From positions 1-6,224 of the forward strand of contig JBPCTQ010000144.1 of NCBI GenBank assembly GCA_051011595.1: a stretch of DNA of 6,224 nucleotides, written 5' to 3'. Below, piece after piece: positions 1 to 4,826 of this stretch. How positions within the stretch are numbered: the stretch's first letter is position 1; every line of letters starts with the position of its first letter. The notes beneath the pieces are model-generated. The model did no database searches. It was not told where the DNA came from and was given only the letters and a program-made list of their open reading frames with translations. This DNA is from JAOUEE01 sp051011595 (GTDB lineage: Bacteria > Actinomycetota > Acidimicrobiia > Acidimicrobiales > SHLQ01). The translations under genes were made by a program, and so were the position numbers.

Positions 1-47
1 CAGCCGCCGCAGTGTCGAGTACCACCGCCCACCCGTCATCATCCGAA

Positions 48-89
48 CTGGCGGTGGAGCGCGTCACCTATGACGCGTTGTACCGCCAG
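48..89. repeat. 42-nt near-palindrome, repeat copy 1
   Basis: Bases 48-66 can pair with 71-89 around a 4-nt loop (ccta, 67-70). The outer arms CTGGCGGT (48-55) and ACCGCCAG (82-89) pair perfectly, as do the inner arms GCGTCA (61-66) and TGACGC (71-76). The link between them holds one G-G mismatch (57/80) and two positions that are G-U pairs only in plus-strand RNA (56/81, 59/78). In minus-strand RNA these become C-A mismatches. A plus-strand transcript would therefore fold better, although both strands can form a long hairpin. Possible roles are a transcript-end stabiliser, a terminator without a U-tract or a protein-binding palindrome. Confidence 0.85.
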
Positions 90-107
90 ATGCGCACGCG
101 GGCCGAA

Positions 108-149
108 CTGGCGGTGGAGCGCGTCACCTATGACGCGTTGTACCGCCAG
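108..149. repeat. 42-nt near-palindrome, repeat copy 2
   Basis: This is the exact duplicate of the palindrome in the first copy, displaced by 60 bp, with the same loop (127-130) and the same single G-G mismatch. It is the nearer of the two to the operon, about 75 bp beyond the stop codon of the last gene, so a minus-strand read-through transcript meets it first. Confidence 0.85.
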
Positions 150-204
150 ATGCGTCCGGCGGCGGCAACAGTCCGCAGGCGGGTCGAGGAGCGACAGCGA
201 CGGA

Positions 205-219
205 TCCCGCCCCGCGGGA
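205..219 (-). terminator. Small GC-rich hairpin after the operon's last stop
   Basis: TCCCGC (205-210) pairs with GCGGGA (214-219) around a 3-nt loop. It begins 4 nt beyond the TGA of the last minus-strand gene. No T-run follows in either direction, so it is at best a weak or factor-assisted terminator, or a 3'-end stabiliser. The position is right, but short GC-rich inverted repeats arise often by chance in DNA of this composition. Confidence 0.25.
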
Positions 220-223
220 AGAA

Positions 224-1339
224 TCAGTCCAGCACCTGGGCGGCGATCAGTTCTTCGAGGGTGGTGGGGTCCCACCAGTTCAGCTCCAGGCTCTTGGCCC
301 GGCGGAAGTACAGCTGCACGTCGTACTCGACGGTGAACCCCAGGCCGCCGAAGATCTGGATACCGGTGCCGGTGACCTCGCGATAGGTGCGGGTGGCGAA
401 GAGTTTGGCCATGGGGGCCAGACCCTCGATGCTGTGGCCCTCGTCGCGGGCCCATGCGGCCTGGTGGACCAGGATCCGGGCGCCGTCGACGGCGGTGACG
501 GCGTCGGCCAGGTAGTGGCTGATGGACTGGAAGGCGCCGATCGGTTTGTCGAACTGGACCCGCTCCTTGGCGTATTCGGTGGCCAGGTCGTGGCTGAACA
601 GCGAGCCGCCCACTGCTTGGGCACCGGCCAGGATGCCACCGTCGAGCAACGTGTCGTGCCAGGTGTCCCAACCCGATCCGGCCGGGCCGATGCGGTCGGC
701 GTCGCTCACCGACACCGACTCGAAGTCGACCCGGTACTGGTTGTCGGAGGCGATAGTGGCCGGGCGGGTGAGGGTGATCCCGTCGATGGCGGGGTCGACG
801 AGGAACAGGCTCACGCCGTCGGCCTCGCGGGCCAACACGATGAGCCGGTCGGCCGAGCCGGCGAACGCCACGTGCTGTTTGGTGCCGGTGAGGGTGACAC
901 CTCCCGATGCCGAGTCGGCAGTCATCTGCACACCGGTGGGGTTGCTCGAGTTGTCGGGTTCGAGCCAGGCGGGCGTCACGATGGACTCACCCGAGGCGAT
1001 GCCGGACAGCCATTGCGCCTGTTGCTCGGCCGAACCGGCTCGGGTGAGCACTCCGCCCGACATCACCGAGCTGACGAAGTGCGGTGACGGGGCAATGGCG
1101 CGCCCGAACTCCTCGTAGACCACGACCGCGTCGACCATCGACATACCGGTGCCGCCGTGCTCTTCGGGGATGATGAGGCCCACCAGGCCCAGCTCGGCGA
1201 TGGCCGACCAGAACTCCGGGCTGAATCCGGCCTCGTCCTTCTCCAGCTCCCGGACCGATTCGAGTGATGCCTTGTCGGCGCAGATTCCGGCGACGGCGTC
1301 GCGCAACATGTCCTGTTCAGGACTGAAATCGAGATCCAT
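224..1339 (-). CDS. Acyl-CoA dehydrogenase, probable non-catalytic partner subunit (FadE28-like)
   Basis: This 371-residue protein has the acyl-CoA dehydrogenase fold: an N-terminal helical part (about 1-115, opening MDLDFSPEQDMLRDAV), a middle beta part (about 116-215) and a C-terminal helical part with YAKERVQFDKPIG (255-267) and QIFGGLGFTVEYDVQ (328-342). By eye the catalytic Glu is missing at both known places. The segment around residues 230-236 (TLLDGGI) replaces the L-E-R of isovaleryl-CoA dehydrogenase-type enzymes, and the place of the medium-chain-type Glu holds Trp-Trp (355-356). The usual SEPxAGSD flavin/substrate motif is also degraded (AWLEPDNSSNPTG). Mycobacterial steroid dehydrogenases such as FadE28-FadE29 are heterotetramers of one active and one inactive subunit, so I infer that this is the structural partner of the dehydrogenase encoded at 3543-4760. 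The start is the ATG at 1339, preceded by AGAGGA that overlaps the stop of the gene before it (8-nt gap). The open frame continues upstream to about 1867, but there it runs antiparallel to nothing and simply shadows the neighbouring hydratase gene in another frame. Confidence 0.9.
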   Translation of the reverse strand: MDLDFSPEQDMLRDAVAGICADKASLESVRELEKDEAGFSPEFWSAIAELGLVGLIIPEEHGGTGMSMVDAVVVYEEFGRAIAPSPHFVSSVMSGGVLTRAGSAEQQAQWLSGIASGESIVTPAWLEPDNSSNPTGVQMTADSASGGVTLTGTKQHVAFAGSADRLIVLAREADGVSLFLVDPAIDGITLTRPATIASDNQYRVDFESVSVSDADRIGPAGSGWDTWHDTLLDGGILAGAQAVGGSLFSHDLATEYAKERVQFDKPIGAFQSISHYLADAVTAVDGARILVHQAAWARDEGHSIEGLAPMAKLFATRTYREVTGTGIQIFGGLGFTVEYDVQLYFRRAKSLELNWWDPTTLEELIAAQVLD

Positions 1340-1347
1340 GGTTCCTC

Positions 1348-1827
1348 TCAGGGAGTCCAGGAGTCGCCGGAGCGGCTCCAGGGGTTGTCGTCGTTGTTGA
1401 TGGGCACCGCCACTCGGGCCGCGCAGGTCGTGCAGACTCGGTCGCCGACGGTGAGCGCGATGTCGATGTCGATCCAGCCGCAGCCCGCGTCGTCGACGTC
1501 GGTTGCGGTGACCGTGCCCCGGATGCTCATGGTGTCCTTGGGATACACCGAGTCGCGCATGCGGAACGTCATCTTGCCCAGCCGTCCGGTGGGGCCGGTC
1601 CAGTCGGTGATGTAACGCTCGAACCAGGCGGCCAGGTTGGGCGTGTTCAAGAAGATGTCCTGCGTGCCGTTGCGGTTCACGGCGAAGTCGTAGTCGTGGT
1701 GCATGGGCCGCCAATCGCGCGACGCCAGCGCACCGAGCACCACCGTGGTGGCGGTCACCTCGTGGTCGAGGGCGGGGAGCTCGTCTCCCGCTGCGACCGA
1801 TGCGTGTAGCAGTTGTCGAGTCGTCAT
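1348..1827 (-). CDS. MaoC-like enoyl-CoA hydratase, catalytic subunit (ChsH1-like)
   Basis: This 159-residue single hot-dog domain protein adds water to a trans-2-enoyl-CoA, the second step of beta-oxidation. The motif SRDWRPMHHD (36-45) carries the hydratase dyad Asp38 and His43 in the family spacing D-x-x-P-x-H. Downstream, DIFLNTPNLAAWFERYITDW (57-76) and YPKDTMSIRGTV (95-106) are typical of the small actinobacterial members next to steroid and lipid genes. A CxxC pair (Cys132, Cys135) lies near the end, and nothing suggests that it binds metal. The ATG follows the previous stop by only 2 nt and has a very good Shine-Dalgarno sequence inside the end of that gene, so the two hydratase genes are translated together. 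In Mycobacterium, ChsH1 supplies the Asp/His and pairs with the inactive ChsH2, and I infer the same here with the protein encoded at 1830-2363. A homodimer cannot be excluded. Confidence 0.9.
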   Translation of the reverse strand: MTTRQLLHASVAAGDELPALDHEVTATTVVLGALASRDWRPMHHDYDFAVNRNGTQDIFLNTPNLAAWFERYITDWTGPTGRLGKMTFRMRDSVYPKDTMSIRGTVTATDVDDAGCGWIDIDIALTVGDRVCTTCAARVAVPINNDDNPWSRSGDSWTP

Positions 1828-1829
1828 GG

Positions 1830-2363
1830 TCACCTCCGGTAGCCGAACGCCGTGTAGCTCTCGACACCCAGCAGCTCTTCGTCCTGGTTCAGGTACTCGA
1901 CGTCGATCACCCAGAAACGTCCGGTTCCGAGCCGAGTGGTCTTGGGTTCGCTGATCGAGCGGAGGCGTTGGCGGCTGATGACCTGGTCGCCGATGCGCAC
2001 CGGTTGATGGAACGTGTTGGTGTTCTCGGAGATGATCGCCTCGGGCAGGCCCAGCTCGTCCTTGAGGTCGAAATGGACCTGGAGCGGCACCAGGTTCTCG
2101 GTGGCACCGGGTTCCCAGTGGTGGGGGCGGAACCACACCGACAACATCGTGGGCGGCGCGATGGGTCCGTCGGTGAGGTCCTGGGCCGTCGCCTCGTCCC
2201 AGAACAGTGGGTTGCCGTTCTCGACCGACGCGCACGTGGTCCAGATGTAGCCCTGCTCCACGGGGAAACCCGCTGATCCCTCGTACTGGACCTCGTCGAT
2301 CGTGGCCAGCACGGCGTCGGGTATGTCGGGGATCTCGATCGTGTCGCCGTCGTTGTTGCTCAC
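1830..2363 (-). CDS. MaoC-like / FAS1-type dehydratase-domain protein, probable non-catalytic partner (ChsH2-like)
   Basis: This 177-residue protein has the N-terminal hot-dog dehydratase fold. The stretch ASVENGNPLFWDE (45-57), followed by GPIAPPTML (66-74), matches the family pattern G-D-x-N-P-L-H ... G-x-I-A-P-P-T. The catalytic Asp has become Asn49 and the His has become Phe54, so by itself it should not hydrate enoyl-CoA. The rest of the fold is intact, including FHQPVRIGDQVISRQRL (118-134). It probably pairs with the intact hydratase encoded 2 nt downstream, as ChsH2 does with ChsH1. It lacks the C-terminal DUF35 part of ChsH2 that docks the aldolase Ltp2. The start is a GTG that overlaps the stop of the racemase gene by 4 nt (GTGA) and has GAGGGAG in front. 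The reading frame is open far upstream, but that part is a shadow of the racemase gene. Confidence 0.85.
   Translation of the reverse strand: MSNNDGDTIEIPDIPDAVLATIDEVQYEGSAGFPVEQGYIWTTCASVENGNPLFWDEATAQDLTDGPIAPPTMLSVWFRPHHWEPGATENLVPLQVHFDLKDELGLPEAIISENTNTFHQPVRIGDQVISRQRLRSISEPKTTRLGTGRFWVIDVEYLNQDEELLGVESYTAFGYRR
1831..1837 (-). promoter_or_regulatory. Strong Shine-Dalgarno for the catalytic hydratase
   Basis: On the minus strand this reads GGAGGTG and continues as GGAGGTGA, a near-complete match to the 16S rRNA anti-Shine-Dalgarno. The GGAGG core is 5 nt before the ATG at 1827. It lies in the last codons of the preceding gene, which fixes the start and implies translational coupling. 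Confidence 0.8.
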
Positions 2364-3526
2364 GCGATGACTCCCTCGTTGCGCAGTCGGTCGATGTCGG
2401 CCGGTTCGAGTCCGGCTTCGGCCAACACCTCGGTGGTTGCCGTCTCGGTCTGGTCGACGATGGTCATGGTGGCCCCGTCTCGCTGACCGGCCAGCACCGC
2501 GTTCACCTGGCGAAACGGACCCTCGGTGGGGTGAGTGACGTCGGTGAAGGCATGGCGGGCTCGAAAGTGGGGGTCGTCGACCAGCTCGGGAACCGACAAG
2601 ACCGCCGAGACACAACAGTCGCCGGGGCCCAGCTCGCTCACCCAGTCGTCGCGGTCGCGGGTGGCGAAGGCACTGGCGAAATCGGCGCGCATGGGCTCGA
2701 TCACGTCGTCGTCGTACTGGTTCTCGAGCCACTGCTCGCACCCGAGCGCCCGGCACAGGTTGGCGAAGAAGTGCGGTTCGATGGCACCCACGGCCACCCA
2801 GCCGTCGTCGGCCGCGCGGTACACGTCGTACCAGGCATAGCGACCGGTGAGGAGGTTGTGGCGAGGGCCGGGTTCGGTGCCGGTGGCGAAGTACTCGTCG
2901 ATGTACAGCGACATCAGTGACAGGACCCCGTCGGCGATGGCCACGTCGAGATACGTCCCCTCGCCGGTGACACCGCGCCGTACCAGCGCCGCGCAGATGC
3001 TGGTGACGGCGTGCAGTCCACCGGCCGCGCTGTCGGCCACGGTGGCTCCCGGCAGCGCCGGCCCTCCGTTGGCCGCTCGTCCCGAGCAGTGCAGGTAGCC
3101 ACTGGTGGCCAGGTAGTTCAGATCGTGCCCGGCCCACTGACTGTGGGGGCCGTCCTGCCCGAAGCCGGTGGTGGAGCAGTAGACGATGCCGGGGTTGGCC
3201 GACCTGACCGAGTCGTAGTCGATGCCGAGGCGGGCCACGACTCCTGGGCGGAAGCTCTCGATGATGACGTCGGCGGTGGCGGCCAGTTGTAGGAACGCAT
3301 CGCGGCCGGCGTCGGCTTTCAGGTCGAACAGCGCGCGCCGCATACCCCGGTGGGCGCTGTAGCTGTACGCCGGGGGAGTGATCTGCACGCCGCCGTCGCG
3401 CGGCACCGGACCCACCTTCACCACGTCGGCTCCGTAGTCGGCCAACCAGCGCGAGGCGCGGGCTGCCGGCCCGACGCTGGCCAGGTCGAGCACGGTGATG
3501 CCGTCGAGCAGCGGTCGGTCGGTCAT
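2360..3526 (-). CDS. Alpha-methylacyl-CoA racemase-like protein (CaiB/BaiF CoA-transferase family)
   Basis: This 388-residue protein is the usual length for the family. It begins with the family signature PLLDGITVLDLAS (5-17) and LADYGADVVKVGP (28-40), where CoA binds. The family contains CoA-transferases and 2-methylacyl-CoA racemases. Three residues point to a racemase: His134 in AGHDLNY, Asp165 in ATVADSAAGG and Glu250 in GAIEPHFF. These correspond, from memory, to His126, Asp156 and Glu241 of Mycobacterium tuberculosis MCR, at nearly constant offsets. Such enzymes interconvert the 2R and 2S forms of 2-methylacyl-CoAs (cholestenoyl- or pristanoyl-type), because acyl-CoA dehydrogenases accept only 2S. 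Its place between an acyl-CoA dehydrogenase gene and hydratase genes agrees with this. The start is the ATG 16 nt after the previous stop. I see no good Shine-Dalgarno sequence, but no better start exists. A CoA-transferase role remains possible. Confidence 0.85.
   Translation of the reverse strand: MTDRPLLDGITVLDLASVGPAARASRWLADYGADVVKVGPVPRDGGVQITPPAYSYSAHRGMRRALFDLKADAGRDAFLQLAATADVIIESFRPGVVARLGIDYDSVRSANPGIVYCSTTGFGQDGPHSQWAGHDLNYLATSGYLHCSGRAANGGPALPGATVADSAAGGLHAVTSICAALVRRGVTGEGTYLDVAIADGVLSLMSLYIDEYFATGTEPGPRHNLLTGRYAWYDVYRAADDGWVAVGAIEPHFFANLCRALGCEQWLENQYDDDVIEPMRADFASAFATRDRDDWVSELGPGDCCVSAVLSVPELVDDPHFRARHAFTDVTHPTEGPFRQVNAVLAGQRDGATMTIVDQTETATTEVLAEAGLEPADIDRLRNEGVIA
2371..2377 (-). 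promoter_or_regulatory. Shine-Dalgarno supporting the GTG start at 2363
   Basis: The minus strand reads GAGGGAG here, 7 nt before the GTG. It lies within the last codons of the racemase gene and, with the GTGA stop/start overlap, decides this start over longer in-frame alternatives. Confidence 0.6.
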
Positions 3527-3542
3527 CGCAGACGGCGGTGCG

Positions 3543-4760
3543 TCAGAAACACTTGGGCAGCCCGAGCCCACGGCGAGCGATGATGTTCTTCTGGACCTCG
3601 GATGTGCCGCCCCCGATGGTGTCGAGCACGGTGTACCGGTACGTCGACTCGGTGCGCCCACCCATGGGTGCGTCGTCGGTGTGTACCCGCAGCTGGGTGC
3701 CAGGGCCGCCCATGTCCATCGAGGTGTTGGCCAGCCGCTTGGAGAACTCGGTGGTGAAGAGTTTGTACTCCGACGCTTCGATGGTGGGGGGTGCGCCGCC
3801 ACCACTCTCGGCCTTCATCGAGGCGTCGACCACCCGAAGCCCCAGACCCCGGGCGACCTCGGCGTCGGTGGCCAGTTGCGCAATACGACTGCGTACGACC
3901 GGGTCGTCCTTGAGCGGCTTGCCGTCGCGTTCGGCGGTACGGACGTGTTCGGTGAGCAGATCGAGGCGCTGCTTGACGGGGCTGTAGGTGAACATCGTGA
4001 AGCGCTCGAGGTCGAGGGCCTGGCTGATGTACTGGAATCCCTTGTTGAGCTCGCCCACCACCCACTCGTCGGGGACGAACACGTCGTCGAAGAAGACATC
4101 GTTGGTCCACTCGTCGCCCATGGTCCAGATGCCCTGCACAGTGATGCCGTTGATGTCGTACGGGGGTTCGGGATGGTTGGGCAGGGGCACGAGGAACAAG
4201 GTGATCCCGTTCCACTTGGGAGCATCGGGATCGGTGCGTGCACCCACCCAGTACCACTCGGCGAAGTGGGCGCTGGTGGTCCAGGTCTTCTGCCCGTTCA
4301 AGATCCAGCCGCCATCGGTCTTGGTGGCCTTGAGGCGCATGGAGGCGGCGTCGGAGCCGGCTTCTGGTTCGCTGTAGCCGATTGCGAACTCGACCTCGTT
4401 GTCGAGGATCTTGGGGAGGAAGTACTCCTTCAGATGATCGGAGCCGTGAGCGATCAGGGTCTTGCCGATGATGCCCACCCCCTTGCCGATCTGGGGGCCA
4501 CCTCGACCGGCCAGTGCCTCGTTGAGGATGTATTCGTAGATGCCTTCACCCTCCTGCCCGCCGTATTCGGTGGGCCAGGTCATCCCCAACCAACCCTGTT
4601 CGCCCATCTTTTTCATCAGGCCGCGTCGTTTGGGGGTGTCGACGATCTGGGCCATGTTCTCCCGGGTGACGTCGAAGATCTCGGGATCGTCGTGCAGGTC
4701 GAGGAACTCCTCGACATCGGCGCGGAACTTCTGCTGTTCCGGGGTGAAATCGAAGTCCAT
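3543..4760 (-). CDS. Acyl-CoA dehydrogenase, catalytic subunit
   Basis: This 405-residue flavoprotein oxidises an acyl-CoA to a trans-2-enoyl-CoA and passes electrons to electron-transfer flavoprotein. Domains in order are N-terminal helices (about 1-125, opening MDFDFTPEQQKFRADV), a beta middle domain (about 126-230) with the signature GYSEPEAGSD (128-137) and LNGQKTWTTSA (154-164), and C-terminal helices with DTIGGGTSEVQKNIIARRG (380-398). The likely catalytic base is Glu252 in ALDLERF, the isovaleryl-CoA dehydrogenase-type position also used by mycobacterial steroid dehydrogenases. The medium-chain-type position is Gly here (IGGGTSE). It resembles the active subunits FadE26 and FadE29 of cholesterol side-chain degradation. 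Its probable partner is the Glu-less dehydrogenase at 224-1339. The ATG at 4760 has AGGAG 5 nt in front. The exact substrate cannot be read from the sequence. Confidence 0.93.
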   Translation of the reverse strand: MDFDFTPEQQKFRADVEEFLDLHDDPEIFDVTRENMAQIVDTPKRRGLMKKMGEQGWLGMTWPTEYGGQEGEGIYEYILNEALAGRGGPQIGKGVGIIGKTLIAHGSDHLKEYFLPKILDNEVEFAIGYSEPEAGSDAASMRLKATKTDGGWILNGQKTWTTSAHFAEWYWVGARTDPDAPKWNGITLFLVPLPNHPEPPYDINGITVQGIWTMGDEWTNDVFFDDVFVPDEWVVGELNKGFQYISQALDLERFTMFTYSPVKQRLDLLTEHVRTAERDGKPLKDDPVVRSRIAQLATDAEVARGLGLRVVDASMKAESGGGAPPTIEASEYKLFTTEFSKRLANTSMDMGGPGTQLRVHTDDAPMGGRTESTYRYTVLDTIGGGTSEVQKNIIARRGLGLPKCF

Positions 4761-4768
4761 GACTGCTC

Positions 4769-4783
4769 CTGACGGGTCGTCAG
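4769..4783 (-). other. Small hairpin overlapping the ribosome site of the catalytic dehydrogenase gene
   Basis: CTGAC (4769-4773) and GTCAG (4779-4783) form a 5-bp stem with a 5-nt loop in the leader of the gene starting at 4760. Two stem bases belong to the AGGAG Shine-Dalgarno (4766-4770). The hairpin could lower translation slightly, but a stem this short may be chance. Confidence 0.25.
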
Positions 4784-4784
4784 A

Positions 4785-4814
4785 TTTCTACCAGTCGTGG
4801 GTAATTCCTGTCGC
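4785..4814 (-). promoter_or_regulatory. Possible weak internal promoter between the P450 and dehydrogenase genes
   Basis: On the minus strand, GCGACA (4814-4809) and TAGAAA (4790-4785) stand 18 nt apart. Each matches four of six bases of the sigma-70-type consensus. The start would fall near 4778, giving a leader of about 18 nt. The 66-nt gap is the widest in the gene series and relatively AT-rich for this DNA, which makes a secondary promoter reasonable. The match is weak. Confidence 0.25.
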
Positions 4815-4826
4815 TTCGGGCGGTTG

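Larger units (their letters stand above)
43..154. repeat. Two perfect 52-bp tandem direct repeats, 60-bp period
   Basis: Positions 43-94 and 103-154 are identical over 52 bp and are separated by an 8-bp unique spacer (cacgcggg). The bases immediately outside each copy differ, so the boundaries are sharp. The period of 60 bp is a multiple of three. The absence of any substitution points to a recent duplication or to active homogenisation. Each copy contains the near-palindrome annotated separately. Two copies with an 8-bp spacer do not make a CRISPR array. The arrangement resembles intergenic palindromic repeat clusters (REP/BIME-like), but I do not recognise the family. Confidence 0.95.
1..223. 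other. Operon-distal region with no convincing gene
   Basis: This stretch lies downstream of the last minus-strand gene and holds the tandem repeats and a small hairpin, described separately. No reading frame here is clearly coding. On the plus strand, one frame open from the left edge reads to a TGA at 71-73, inside the first repeat, and could be the tail of a convergent gene. On the minus strand, an ATG ATG at 42-37 opens a frame running off the left edge (MMTGGRWYSTLRRL) but has no Shine-Dalgarno sequence in front. Both readings share the same third-codon positions, so GC bias cannot decide between them. Sequence to the left of the window is needed to tell which, if either, is real. Confidence 0.55.

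Noticed and set aside
1..42. Minus-strand gene start at ATG ATG (42-37), reading MMTGGRWYSTLRRL off the left edge
   Set aside because: Only 14 codons are visible, there is no Shine-Dalgarno sequence or convincing leaderless -10 element, and a plus-strand gene tail in the same positions is equally possible. It is left open rather than annotated as a gene.
43..154. CRISPR array
   Set aside because: There are only two units, the repeated part is too long at 52 bp, the spacer is 8 bp, and no cas genes are present.
43..154. Terminal inverted repeats of an insertion sequence
   Set aside because: The two copies are direct and adjacent. No transposase frame or target-site duplication is visible in the window.
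39..671. Minus-strand open frame of 210 codons crossing the repeats and the dehydrogenase C-terminus
   Set aside because: Over 224-671 it is a shifted frame of the dehydrogenase gene with Arg/Pro/His-rich, non-protein-like composition.
1340..1867. Upstream extension of the 224-1339 frame, which would give a 547-residue protein
   Set aside because: The added part is an Arg/His-rich out-of-frame reading of the hydratase gene at 1348-1827. The ATG at 1339 has a good ribosome site and the standard family start.
2364..3137. Upstream extension of the 1830-2363 frame, which would give a 435-residue fusion
   Set aside because: The extra residues are an Arg-rich shadow of the racemase gene. The GTG at 2363 has a ribosome site and the usual 4-nt stop/start overlap.
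3495..4772. Long plus-strand open frame of 425 codons opposite the catalytic dehydrogenase gene
   Set aside because: It is antisense to a gene with unmistakable dehydrogenase motifs. Stop-poor antisense frames are expected in GC-rich coding DNA, and its translation shows low-complexity Gly, Val and Leu runs with no family pattern.
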